From NCBI GenBank assembly GCA_015680685.1, contig MNCI01020127.1, positions 366,132 through 430,131 on the forward strand: DNA of 64,000 bases, read 5' to 3'. The notes under the pieces were generated by a model. That model saw only the letters and a program-made list of their open reading frames with translations, was not told the origin of the DNA and ran no database searches. Shown here one piece after another: positions 23,893 to 34,717 of this stretch. Every line of letters begins with the position of its first letter. Positions within the stretch are counted from its first letter, which is position 1. Origin of the DNA: Gnetum montanum (Eukaryota; Streptophyta; Gnetopsida; Gnetales; Gnetaceae). The position numbers and the translations under genes are program-made.

Positions 23893-24012
23893 TAAGTGTT
23901 TGTGCACTGAATAGAACATAGGACATCACTCACATCGTTGGGAGCCTAAATGAACCTTCGAGTTAATTAAGAGAAATTTATATAATGGTAATTAGCACAC
24001 CGATAAATAGCA

Positions 24013-27000
24013 ATGTCTTCTTCTAACAAAAGAAACTCACCGCCTAGGGATAATACACGAAACAGTTGGCAATCAAAAACACATAACCTAAATCCACCAA
24101 GTCCTTAACAATACCGAATAGTCTATACTCATCCCGATGAGTATATTCCAGACTTTACCTTTATCCTCCATCAAGACAAACAGCTACAATGGAGAGATTT
24201 GCAAGGTAACATAGTGTTACCTCTGGATCGATCAATTCCCAACATGCTCCTCCGTGCTTTGGCATAGATCGGCATGACTCAGCTCTACGTTGAATACGTT
24301 ATGGGTGATTTTGACATGAGGGATTACTGTCCCATAGCTTTACAACGTACGAGGGACTCAAGGCAGGAGAGCCAACATACACTATTGAAGGGCAAAGCCT
24401 CACACATCCTTAGTGAAATAGACGATGGTGAACCACTTATAATGGGTTCGCTCTCAAAAGATGTTTCCCCTCTTAACGAAAGTGAGGAGGTAGGGTATCA
24501 GAACCTACGATCCACAACACACAACCCTAGTTCTGATCCCCATGAACACCAACTATTCATTAAGGAAACAACAACATATAACAAGGATGGGCACTTAGAT
24601 CGTCATCACGATCGGGGCCTAAGTAGCCAAAGAGAAGGTAAGAAGCATCGTCATGGCGATGGTTCTCCTTCTTCTTCCCCTTCTTCACATCATTCATCCT
24701 CTTCTTACACCTCTGGGCACAGCCATCACAAGCATAACGGTGAGGATAGAGGTGGACAAAATGAGAGACCTCAACAAGAGAGTCAAGAAAGAGGACAAGT
24801 GCATGAACAAAGGGAAAGTAGGGAACAACGAAGACATCACAGGCATCATGAAAGAGATGATCATGACAAACCCCTACTTGCCACCTAAAGTATGCTCGAC
24901 ATAACAGAGGCAGTAAGAATTCCAACAAGGCATCAAAAGAATAGTTGGATCAAATGCTTAGATATGAATAACATCCCACACTTTGAAGGGGGATACAACT
25001 TAGATTCGCAACATCAATTACAGGCATTCCACGATGCCTGCGCCTTGCAAAACATAGAGAATGAGTGGCAAAAACTAAAGTTGCTTCCCATGACACTCAT
25101 CAAGAAAGCAGAGAGTTGGTACTAGTCCTTAGAACCGGAGACCATTAGGAGGTGGAGTACAATGTTAGAACTCTTCAACGATAAGTATCAGATGTACTCC
25201 AGAGTATCCAATTTGCATAAGAAGATCCAAAGATGGAAGCAAGGTATTCATGAACCCTTAGATGCTTCCATGGCTCGATACTACGCATTGTTACATCGTT
25301 ACCTAGGCCATGGATACGCATAGCGGGATCAACTCCACCACATCGTACATGGGCTAAGATATGAGACTAGGAGAACCCTTGGGACTTATGCCCAAGGGAA
25401 ACTATCATAACTTACAGTCCATGAAGTACATCGCTTGTTGGAACAAGTAGCAAAAGAAGAAGGTGAACTACGAAAAAGAGAGTGTGTGGAAGAATACAAC
25501 CATGATCCTTCCCTTCGAAAGAAGGGAGTGAAATTTTGCGATGAAGAGGATGAGTCACCACTTGAAGAGTTGATGAACAGAAAAACCTTGCCGATTCACA
25601 AATTAATAATAGAAGTATCGGCTAAGGTGGATCAATTGTGGGATTCCTTAGACTCCAGACTTGAAACTGTCCTAAAAATCATAGAGGAGTCTAAGGAGGA
25701 ATGAAGTAGTGACAAGAACAAGACAAAGAGGAGAGATTTAGGCCCTACACATAACAAAGTTAAGGGGAAAATTACTATCTCTGATGAGGTTGTGGATTCA
25801 GACACAGACGATGATGATGTTTGTGAGATCTACCACTATGACCATCCTAAGGGATGTTGTCCAATCATCTCACATCTATAGGAGTCTGGGGTGTATGCAC
25901 TTAATTCGATAATTAACCAATGGAAGACACCCCGAAGGTTACCTTATCCCCAAGGTAACCCAAGACAGTTCCACCAACCATTGACATACTATCCAAGTGG
26001 AACTCCACCACAACCCATCGGACAACATCGGCAGTGGCAATACCCACATTTAGGGGGGATGCCACCGCCGAAACAACAATACCCTTTACCGGCAACCTGA
26101 TCTTTATGGCTATTATGTGTAGCAACTAGTTTCTCCAAGTGACTCTATGAGTCACACAACTCCCCAACGTCACTACCAAGTTCAGGAGTACTTTAGGATG
26201 ACTCCTTCTCCTCCAAGAGGCACCCCACATACTTACCATCGTCCAACTCTATCCACACCTCTTCCACCAGTAGTTCCCATACAACCTACTCCAACAATGC
26301 AAGGGGAACTCCCTACTCAACCACAGCAATGTAACGCTATGAGAGTTGTAAACATTCAACCCACTGCTAGTTCTGACAACTGTAAAAAGAGAATACCTTT
26401 TTGCAGAACCAGAAGCCTAGACAAACTCTCACAACAACAAGCAGTTGAGCCCATGTACACTCCTCCACCATCTAACACTTTGGAACACCCTTCAGTCCAA
26501 CAATAGAGCTGTACACATATAGTTATGTTAAAGCATACTATAACCGACTGGATCAAGGTGGGCCACCTTCCCAGGAAACTAACTGATCCTGGAAGCCCCT
26601 TAATCTATTTACAAATCACCAGGAATGAACCACATAAGGCTCTTCTTGACTCAAGTTCTAGAGTCAATTTAATATAACGAGAAATGTATCAAGCTTGGAA
26701 CCTGCCCCAACTGAAGAAGAGCAATATCCAACTGGAGCTGGCAGACTAGTCCATCACCATTCCCTTGGGATTGGTGGAGGACATCATTACCACTATGTGT
26801 AGGTGGTCATACCTAGCTAACTTCCTGGTGATTGAAGTTAACAGTAACAACAGGGGCTTCCCAATTATAATGGGAAGGGCATGGCTAAGCATAATAGACA
26901 CATGCCTTAGGATCCGTGATCTTTCCTTGGAGATATCTAAGGTAAACATTTATAGAAATATCAAGAAGAAGAAAGTTCCATGCATCACATACAGTGACTC

Positions 27001-27340
27001 AGAGAGTGATGACATGGAAGAATGTTCAACATCTCTTCCATGTAATCGATGTGTCCAAGAAACACAAATTGAAAGGTGCCTGTATGTAGCAACCACATGA
27101 GTAGTAGACACCCCATGGTTGATAGCTACTAGAAAGAGCAACTTAATATGCACAGAACGAATTGGGAGTACAACCCATGCCAACAACAGAGGCATAGACA
27201 CATTGGAATATGAGTGTCACCTTAATCTAAGAACATCAGTTGGGAGAAGTTGGGCACTTCTAAGAAATTCAAATAGACGTTCATTATTTTGGATCTCTCC
27301 CTTGCAATTCAATCATGGGGGAGATGGCCACCTATGCTAA
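24013..27340 (+). pseudogene. Gag-protease polyprotein of C
   Basis: The start ATG 24013 (M-S-S-S-N-K-R) matches E and F. In order: Y-T-H-P-D-E-Y and F-T-F-I-L-H-Q-D; a Ser/His/Glu/Arg linker (24600-24890); the gag domain with H-F-E-G-G-Y, Q-A-F-H-D-A-C (24980-25050), S-W-Y, L-L-H-R-Y-L-G-H-G-Y (25290-25320); an acidic helical part; C-E-I-Y-H-Y-D-H-P-K-G-C-C (about 25830), possibly metal-binding; a Pro/Gln tail; and protease with active site L-L-D-S-S-S, where Gly of D-S-G is lost. The frame is whole except for one shift near 26085-26095 and about ten stops. About 1,100 codons. It would need RT and integrase in trans. Confidence 0.85.
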
Positions 27341-29335
27341 TCATTTGGGGGCCCTTAGTTCTTTTTAGTTTTTGTTTTCCACATTTTTGTTTTACATATT
27401 TTTATTTTACAAGTTTTTGTCTTACACATTTTTTTTTACAAATTTCTTTAACTTTTCTTGTTTTTGTTTTACAAATTTCTTTAACCTTTCTTGTTCTTGT
27501 TTTACACAATTGTTTAACTCTTCTTATTTTTTTTTTCAACATCGTTATACTTTTTCATTTTTTGTGTATGTTTGTGTGTGTGTTTGTGTGTTATCCACGC
27601 TGTAAGTTTGTCACCCAATAAGTGTTCTTCCTGATGGTATGAACTATTTTCTTATTGATTGCCAATGTTTGGTTTTTACCTTTAAGTTATGATGTTGATA
27701 CTAAGGTATGTTTCTTTTGATATGGCAGGCAATGAGTTCACTTCATCCATCCATCCACCAGTTTCTATGGTCTCTCTCGGCTTGGAAATGTACAGTTCTT
27801 TCTAAATAAAAACTTTAACAAATTGATGAATGGGCATCTCTCAAACTAAGGAAGGACTCAAGGATTGAAAAGGGTGTGACTTCAAGGGAACTTGATGCAT
27901 TTGTGTTGGCCATTCTCTTGGGTGCTTAGATGTTTTCTTCTTGAGTTTTCTTGCTGCTTCAACGTTACCCAATAATCAGGAAGCTAAGTCAATAAAAATA
28001 AGAAGTCTTTGCATGGTGTGGTTCTCACACATAAAAACACAAAACACAAAAAGAGAGAGAGAAAGAGAGAGAAAGGAAGTGAGAATTCAAAGCATACCCC
28101 TTAGACGAAATAATCCCTTGGGCTACAAGCACTGGTTATGGAACTAAAAAATGTTCCCTCTAACTAATGCCCTTCTCGCTTCCCCTTCTCTCCTCATTCG
28201 TTTCATCGGAATGGTAGTGGCTCTTTGGAAAAGGCATTCTTGTTACTTCAAGGGGATGGATTGACCGAATGCATTGATGCAAAGTCACTAGCTGTGGTTG
28301 GTTTGAGGTTAGAGTTGGAATGAGATTTGCTAAGTCAAATTAATCATGAAACACACAAGGGGCTGTACACCACCTTGTTCTTGGGATTCCATTCCATTCT
28401 CTTCTCTCCATCCTTCTCTCCATTGTTCACCTCATTTCCGGTTGTATCATTAGTGTATATTTTGGTTGATGCATTGTTTTCTTTTTGGTAAATTCTTGCG
28501 GTTAAGACTTTAACTCTTGCTCCAAATGACATTCTTAGAGCCTATGGACTCTTTGAATATGGGTTTGTTAGGGCATTAAGGGCATGAGCCTACTTTGGGG
28601 AGGACCCACTGACATTCCTATTTGGTGCACCTGTTAAATTCTTTTCCCTAACGTTTTTGTGATCTATTTTTTTTGTTCATTTCCATCTTGACATCCATTT
28701 CACCGATGTTATCGTTGTCCCTTTTTATCTATCTTTCTTGTTCCTTTTTCTTTCTCCATTCTAATGTTACCGGAGGTTTGCGATTAGTCATGGGGGTACA
28801 GGGCCCAATTTTTTTAATTTTTTTCCTAACCCCTACACCATTAGTAGTCAAAAATATTATATCTCCAGACCCACAATCAGCCATACCACAACTCAGCCAA
28901 TGGACTTTCACCCAAGCAAGGTATCAATTGCATGATAATTCATTTACCCTTGCTAATACAAGACTATGTTGTGTGTGTAGATGGAAATCATACAACAACG
29001 GATTGGATCTGGAAGGGAGCACTTGGAATGGAGCTGTACTGAAGCAGCTTTGCAAGGAATGAGACCAATGACATGCTTATGGATGGACAACGAAAGGCAT
29101 AATTTTGGTGTTGGTAGCAAAAACACTTCTTCTCTCTTCTCTTTTCTTTCAGTTGCCACATGAGGCCTGATGTCAATTTAATAAGGTGTTCACTCTTGCT
29201 ATCATGAACACCAGTTTTGTTGTGTCTTGTAATGATGATCTGTTCACATGTCATCCCATTAGTTTCCTTTGAGTCAATAATCCCATACCTTCCCGATATT
29301 ATTGTAATGAACTCGAGGATGATTTTTCATTTATT
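27341..29335 (+). other. C non-coding region
   Basis: A T-rich tract with repeated TTTTTGTTTTACA-like units (27355-27560) follows the stop codon. Then come GTGTGTTT repeats (27570-27590), the CATGGTGTGGTT motif near 28013, the CAAAGCATACCCCTTAGAC block (28088-28106), the 40-bp conserved block (28571-28610), an internal PPT-like CATGGGGGTA (28789-28798), and a small conserved frame (28981-29163). A GA-rich run lies at 28051-28078. Nothing here resembles RT or integrase. Confidence 0.65.
28981..29163 (+). CDS. Small conserved frame in C, function unknown
   Basis: Sixty codons starting M-E-I-I-Q-Q-R. From H-L-E-W-S onward the peptide aligns with a minus-strand frame of E (about 48105-47990): both read E-A-A-x-Q-G, L-x-M-D-N-x-R and G-V-G-S. 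Some differences are at third codon positions, which is weak support for coding. No known domain is recognised. It may equally be a conserved RNA segment. Confidence 0.3.
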   Translation: MEIIQQRIGSGREHLEWSCTEAALQGMRPMTCLWMDNERHNFGVGSKNTSSLFSFLSVAT

Positions 29336-29345
29336 CATGGGGGTA
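29336..29345 (+). promoter_or_regulatory. Polypurine tract of C
   Basis: CATGGGGGTA lies directly before the 3' LTR start TGATGGGATG. It is the expected RNase H-resistant primer for plus-strand synthesis. The same sequence lies before the 3' LTRs of D and E. Confidence 0.8.
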
Positions 29346-30007
29346 TGATGGGATGCGCTATCGCAGCCATCATATCTATAAATAAGATGTGGCTCTCCCT
29401 TGTTTCCTCATCCTAGGCTAGACAATAGGGAAACTCTAGCAGATTGATCACTCNNNNNNNNNNNNNNNNNNNNNNNNNNNNNNNNNNNNNNNNNNNNNNN
29501 NNNNNNNNNNNNNNNNNNNNNNNNNNNNNNNNNNNNNNNNNNNNNNNNNNNNNNNNNNNNNNNNNNNNNNNNNNNNNNNNNNNNNNNNNNNNNNNNNNNN
29601 NNNNNNNNNNNNNNNNNNNNNNNNNNNNNNNNNNNNNNNNNNNNNNNNNNNNNNNNNNNNNNNNNNNNNNNNNNNNNNNNNNNNNNNNNNNNNNNNNNNN
29701 NNNNNNNNNNNNNNNNNNNNNNNNNNNNNNNNNNNNNNNNNNNNNNNNNNNNNNNNNNNNNNNNNNNNNNNNNNNNNNNNNNNNNNNNNNNNNNNNNNNN
29801 NNNNNNNNNNAAAAAATCATAAAAATCATATACCTCGGGCTTACTTAACCATACACTGTAACAACTACAAGTCTGGGAAGACAACGAATGATTAACCCTA
29901 AGTGTTCCAAGAGGCGTGCAGGCACTTAGTCTATGGATTTCGACCAGATCGTGCGTGCTACACTCATATTCGTATGGTTGAGTGTAGGGGTATCTCGCCA
30001 CTCATCA
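29346..30007 (+). repeat. 3' LTR of C (contains an assembly gap)
   Basis: It starts TGATGGGATGCG and ends CGCCACTCATCA. It matches the 5' LTR on both sides of the N-run at 29454-29810. It has only one short GCGCTATCGC-like motif where the 5' LTR has two palindromes. TATAAATA lies at 29377-29384. Confidence 0.85.
29454..29810. other. Assembly gap (357 N)
   Basis: A run of N inside the 3' LTR of C. By comparison with the 5' LTR (776 bp versus 662 bp here including N), the true missing length is probably somewhat more than the N count. Repeated LTR sequence is the likely reason for the gap. Confidence 0.95.
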
Positions 30008-30012
30008 ATCAT
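30008..30012. repeat. Right target-site duplication of C (ATCAT)
   Basis: Exact copy of 23092-23096. Confidence 0.85.
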
Positions 30013-31320
30013 CATGAAGGGGCAACTTGGAATAGCCTAAGCAGAAAACCAATGCTTGGCTATGGAAGTTCCTGAATTGAGAGCCTGCATTATTGATCCT
30101 ATGTTACTCAACCAAGTAATCACATGAGTTGAATCTTTTCAACAACTTCAGGCAAGACTCAAAGAGATTGAGAATGCCAAGGAGTTGGTAGTGTTTGACT
30201 AGTCCTTAGCCAATGCCACAACATAAAACATCTAGAAGGACTTGGCCTAGACTTGCTGGGAGAATGAAGCCCTGACTGTAGAAAACCATCTCTTGCAAAA
30301 TGTAGATACGAAGAAGCAGCAAATGTCTAAATTCATTCATCCATAGTAGGAGCAACTTGCCAAAGTAAATGTTGAATTGAGGAGGTTGGCAATGAAAAAT
30401 AGAAACCTCTCAATGGAGGAAGTCCATGCCTTGCACTAGAAATCTATAATTGAGATTCCCACTTGGAAAAATGAGGCCCTTAAGTTCAAAAGTGTTAAAA
30501 ATCATTACAGGGACTAAGTGGGATTATAGAAAGAAATCAAAGAGAAGCACATCCAATTGGCAAAGAAAAAAGTAAATGAGGCCCTCCAGTAGCTGTAACA
30601 AGGAGGCAATGTCTAGTTGGCTATTTTTGATGGGCTAAATGCATACAATAAGGCTAAAATCCACATGAAGGAGCTATAGATCGAGGAAATGACTAAGTAT
30701 ATGGAGCTTGCCAAACTTTGATATGCAAACGTAGTGATGTTGATTGCTAGAAGGCTACAGTTAGAATTGGAGAAGCAGGTGGCCAACTCATACTTGTTGT
30801 ATGAGGCAGAGTTCAAGTACCATAAAAAGACCAAGCAAAATCTTGAGGTTGCAAATGCAAAACTTGAGGTTCTTAAGGTAAAGTTCACTGGTCAGAGATC
30901 AATTACTAAGAATTTAGCCTAGAGGATGATTAACTACCAAGAGCTACAAAATGCACTCAAGGTAATCAACATCAAACACAAACAATTCATTGCCTGGTTT
31001 GTCAATGTTAAGGAGCTATTCCTAACAATGCCTTGTTTGTGGGATGTTCCTATCCTAGTCCACATTAGTAAAGTAGTGTGAACAATGAATGATCACCAAA
31101 GTAAGGAGGAGAAGATGAAGGAATTGTTGGATGCCTTCTGTTTTTTGCTAGAGGTTGCAATTGTGGCAAGACAACCACAACAATTACCTCAATAATTGTG
31201 TGCACCTAAAGTAGCAGAAGATCCCTTGAAACCTCAAGAGCCTCCACCACCTGGGACCATCTAAACTTCTTCATCGTCTTTAAGCCATTAGAGGAATTAT
31301 GTTGTCAATTTTTTTCCTAG
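30013..31320 (+). pseudogene. Third ORF of A1, coiled-coil C-terminal part
   Basis: Continues the gene cut by C at 23097. Joined, the ORF spans about 2.9 kb, the same as in D. This part is Lys-, Glu-, Gln- and Leu-rich with heptad-like spacing (for example 30613-30920), typical of a long coiled coil. Near the end, C-L-W-D-V-P, H-I-S-K and S-K-E-E-K-M-K-E-L-L (about 31035-31130) match the end of the D protein. A Pro-rich tail (P-P-P-P-G-T) closes it near 31265. About twelve stops, mostly TAG, exclude expression. No membrane segment is visible, so an envelope role is not supported. Confidence 0.65.
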
Positions 31321-31494
31321 TGTTTAATTTTGTTGTCTTGAACACCAAATTTTTGTAATGATTGTAAATCTGTACACTTGGGCACTCAATTTTTGTTGTG
31401 TTTATTTTATGCGTCTATAGTTAGTCAATAATCTCATAGCTTCCCAAATTTTGTAAGGAACTTAAGGATGAGTTTTCATTCAATCATTGGGGTA
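31321..31494 (+). other. A1 3' untranslated end and polypurine tract
   Basis: Short non-coding segment before the 3' LTR. It ends in CATTGGGGTA (31485-31494), a one-base variant of the CATGGGGGTA polypurine tract of C, D and E. Confidence 0.7.
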
Positions 31495-31962
31495 TGATGA
31501 GTTAGTTGTTGGGCCATGTTAATGGGATGCTGTTGAAGCAACCCCATTGATGCCATTCTGTTGACATAGGGTTTGACCCCTTGATGTGTACCCATTGACA
31601 GAGCACCCTGTTGCTACATATACAGTGTTCAATATGTGTACAAAAAGTGGGAATGGATGCTTATGTTAGGATTAGTTAAGTATTAGCTAGTTATTAGATT
31701 AATTAAGCAATTGAATACTTTATTCTTGTTCTTAGATGACTTAAACCCATAAAAGATAAAATGATAAAAATCATATGCCTCAAACACTTAACCATACACT
31801 TGCACTTCATAAGTGGAATTGGAAAGACAACGATTGCACAGTTAGATTCACCTCCTAAAACCAATGTATTTAGAAACCTAAAGTCTTTGAAATTCGACTA
31901 GATTGCTTAGTGGACACTAGTGATTTGTATGATTGGGCATAGGGTATACTTGTTGCTCATTA
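31495..31962 (+). repeat. 3' LTR of A1 (internally shortened)
   Basis: Starts TGATGAGTTAG and ends GTTGCTCATTA. It aligns with the 5' LTR at both ends but is 340 bp shorter, lacking the segment between the U3 and the AATATGTGTAC block near 31630. It is followed by GTTGG, a near-copy of GTTGA at 5991-5995. Confidence 0.8.
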
Positions 31963-31967
31963 GTTGG

Positions 31968-33260
31968 GTAGCAATACAATGAACATTTTTTTCAACAATA
32001 ATTTTTTCACTATAATTAGAAAGCCAAGGGACTCTTTCACATCATGTAGCTACCATAACCTTGCCCACCTCTTCATGTCAAACATTATAGTCATCGGGAT
32101 ATCAAATGGAACACTTTCATTATTATTCAATGCCCACATGAGTAAAATTGCATTATTAGAAATCTTCACTTTTGTTGTTATCACTACAAATAAAGACCAC
32201 TGCATAAATTGGAGAGTAACAATAGCTTTGGAAAATCAGTAGGATTATCATCTTTCATATCAAGTTTTTGAGCATATTGGGTTAGATGATTCTCACTTTT
32301 CTTTTATCTTTGATCCTTGATAGCTGCCTCTTTACCTCATGGAACTTGTATAACATTTGCAATGTCATGAACATTGAAGGTGAAATTTTATCCCTGAACA
32401 ATAGCCTTTGCAGTACCTCCCACAACGACTACACTATCAATTAATCATTCATAAAAGTTATAAACAACATTCTTATTATAACTTCCATCCATTGTCATCT
32501 AGTGATAAATTTTAAATTTATTTTTAGTTTTTAAGAGAGGACAGACATTTCTAACAAGTCTAAAGTTGTTTGCAGATTATGTTCATAGATAATGCCAATA
32601 GCTACAGTTCATGCAAATAAATAAAAATGTTATCGTAAAATAAAGCAAATTACTTGAATTAAGATATTTATAATATCAATTATGAGATCAGTTCATATAA
32701 AGAACAACAAGTACTCATGCTAAAGATCCCTTTTGCTAATCCCCATCATTTTTACAAGCTCCATGTTTATCTAAAACTTCAACAATATACCCCAATGACA
32801 AAGAAAATGTAAATAAAATAATAGCCTTCTCTAATAATTCTGCAATGAAATTAATATAAATGGAGAATGATCTTAGCATTGATAATATTTACAAATGCAT
32901 CATAATCAATTAAACATTAAGCAATGATACCATAAGTAATATTAATGGGGAATTATCTTAACATTGGTAATATTTACTAATGTATCGTAATATATTATAA
33001 ATGAACCTTCTCTAATAAATCATAAAAAATAAAAACTTTCACAAAACAATAACTAAATCAAGGAGTAAGTGAGATAAGGACTATCCATGTTCCTCGTTGG
33101 TAAAGTTGGAAGCATAATTTACAATCCAATTTTATTCCTTAACAACTCACATTTTGCCAACTATGAAAACTTGTGACTTGCATGTCCTTGCAGAATACTT
33201 TTCAAAACATCTGTGAGAAGCAATGTTTTGTAACCTGTACTACACACAAACTTTGCTGTT
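31968..33260. other. Unassigned host DNA right of element A1
   Basis: Continues the host sequence split by A1. AT-rich, no long frame, no LTR motifs. A 92-codon plus frame at 31964-32242 starts at the junction and is most likely fortuitous; the minus strand of the same part also reads as short peptide-like stretches without motifs I can name. Confidence 0.4.
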
Positions 33261-33266
33261 AGGCAT

Positions 33267-33382
33267 CACACAGCCCATTGCACTATCTAACTATAGTTTA
33301 AGGTGTTATGTACAGATAATGCTACTCACAACCCATTGCATTGTCTAAATTTAGTTCAAGGTGATAACTGTGATGTGCTGTG
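33267..33382. repeat. Imperfect 58-bp tandem duplication
   Basis: Two units starting at 33267 and 33325, each with CACA(G/A)CCCATTGCA, a TCTAA segment and TTTAAGGTG or TTCAAGGTG. Period 58 bp with about one quarter of positions changed. No gene is associated. Confidence 0.6.
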
Positions 33383-33961
33383 CTACGTAGGACTTTGCAC
33401 TATTTCATACATCTCTCTTCCTAAATTGTGATAAATCCACGACTCACATGTTCTCACATAAAAATTTTTGTCCTCGTGCAAGTTGTAGTGAATCACAACC
33501 TATAAAGAAGCCTTAATTGCACTAGAATGCGAGACATATACAAGTTGTACTGATCCTCAATACGAAAAGAAAGACGATATTATGATAAAAACTCAAAGGC
33601 TTGAGAGTGCAAACTTAAACCATGTCTATCAAAAATAAAATATGAATGGAAATGGATACAATAGCAATTATGAAATGTTGAAATATGAATGGAATGCTGA
33701 AATGTGCCACAAAATAGCAATGAAAGATACGAAAATAAAAAATTAATGGAAATACGAAAATAAAAAATTAATGAAAACACTTATAGTAGCAACTATGAAA
33801 TGGAGCCAATGTGAGGAGGATTTGGGCCTTAGGCCTACATGCAGTGGGAACATAACTTAGGAACTCTCTCGGAAGTTGGTTTATCACCATAGATGATATG
33901 CTCATTTTGGCGTCGTTAGATCCAATTCTTTCGAGGATAGCTAGCGTCCCACCTTCCTGTC
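33383..33961. other. No recognised feature
   Basis: AT-rich sequence with a short direct repeat of GGAAATACGAAAATAAAAAATTAATG type near 33725-33775. I see no coding or element motifs. Confidence 0.4.
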
Positions 33962-34210
33962 TTGACTGGTAGGCACAATCGCTTGAGTCTAGTTCTTGAG
34001 CGAGGGGTTTGTATTGTTCTCACTACGGGATGCGTACTTGTTGTCGGCCCCGCGTTAGCGGCACCCTATATCTATGACATTATGCGTGTGAATAAATCGT
34101 TTGCGACGTTGTTGGCATCCCATTTCATTTTCATCAGCATGGTCATGCAATGCAGGGATGGGTATCCTTTCGCCATGCATAACATCGTATGGTATGGGAT
34201 GTGGACATAG
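33962..34210 (+). CDS. Unassigned 82-codon frame
   Basis: The peptide starts M-T-G-R-H-N and has a hydrophobic stretch around residues 17-40 (V-C-I-V-L-T-T-G-C-V-L-V-V-G-P-A-L-A-A-P). The DNA has more G+C and CpG than its surroundings, which either means less decay or a recent or different origin. No family is recognised. A chance frame in a repeat cannot be excluded. Confidence 0.2.
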   Translation: MTGRHNRLSLVLERGVCIVLTTGCVLVVGPALAAPYIYDIMRVNKSFATLLASHFIFISMVMQCRDGYPFAMHNIVWYGMWT

Positions 34211-34501
34211 GTTTTTTACAGCCTAATGAGAACAAACGTAGCTTTTGCTACCAAGAAGAGGATGTCGTATTTTGAATAATCAAAAAAGATCTCAGCAAAT
34301 AAAATTCTAATCCAACATAGGAAATACAACTATGAAACTATGAAAAAGGGTAGAATGAAATACAGAATAGGCCTAGGCATTTGGACCCAAAATTAATATT
34401 AAAAATAAGAAAAACATTCAAAGTACATTACAGAGTAGGACTACATCTTCCAAAAGAGGCATCAAGACGGGTAGAGAAGAGTTCCGGTAGTAGTGAGTGC
34501 T

Positions 34502-34700
34502 TAATGAGGTGTTGGTCCAATGGTATAGGTTTTGTCTAGGTAATCTAAGGTTATAGGTTTGATTTTGCTAGGTAGTACCAAGTTATAAACTTCTATAAAA
34601 TTTTCAAGTTCAATTTTACTAGGTAGCATTAAGTTATAAACTTCTATAAAATCTTAGGTTGTACCTATGTTTCAATTATTTTAGGTTATCATACCCCGTG
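34502..34700 (+). mobile_element. SINE copy 1 (tRNA-derived)
   Basis: Starts AATGAGGTGTTGGTCCAATGG, with a Pol III box A-like segment, and has GGTTTGATTTT as a decayed box B. The body has AGTTATAAACTTCTATAAAAT and ends TACCTATGTTTCAATTATTT then TAGGTT. The middle (box B to TATAAA) is present twice in tandem, making this copy longer than the others. Confidence 0.7.
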
Positions 34701-34717
34701 CTAAGAATAATTAATGG

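Larger units (their letters stand above)
23097..30007 (+). mobile_element. Element C: non-autonomous gypsy derivative (gag-protease)
   Basis: A 6.9-kb element with LTRs, a well-kept tRNA-Asp PBS, one Gag-protease frame, a 2-kb non-coding part, a clean polypurine tract and exact 5-bp target duplications. RT, RNase H, integrase and the third ORF are absent. The frame runs from the Cys tail after protease through a short bridge into the last codons of the integrase frame (H-G-G-D-G-H-L-C). E has the same structure. It sits inside the third ORF of A1 and is younger than A1. A 357-bp assembly gap lies in its 3' LTR. Confidence 0.9.
5996..31962 (+). mobile_element. Element A1: full-length gypsy relic carrying two nested elements
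   Basis: The LTRs at 5996-6804 and 31495-31962 share their start (TGATGAGTT), end (CTCATCA or CTCATTA) and the internal block around 6590-6620 and 31745-31775. In between, in order: PBS, gag, protease, RT, RNase H, integrase, a non-coding spacer, a third ORF and a PPT. Elements A2 (14538-20885) and C (23097-30007) interrupt it. Without them it is about 12.7 kb, close to D. The tRNA-Asp PBS and an extra ORF after integrase recall the Athila/Tat branch of plant gypsy elements; that placement is inference. Every reading frame is broken. Confidence 0.85.

Noticed and set aside
24560-24928. 122-codon minus-strand frame opposite gag of C
   Set aside because: It mirrors the Ser/His/Arg-rich linker of gag on the plus strand; the same shadow frame appears in F and A1. 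No independent motif.
29408-30001. Long open frames over the N-run
   Set aside because: Open only because N codons cannot be read as stops; the sequence is LTR.
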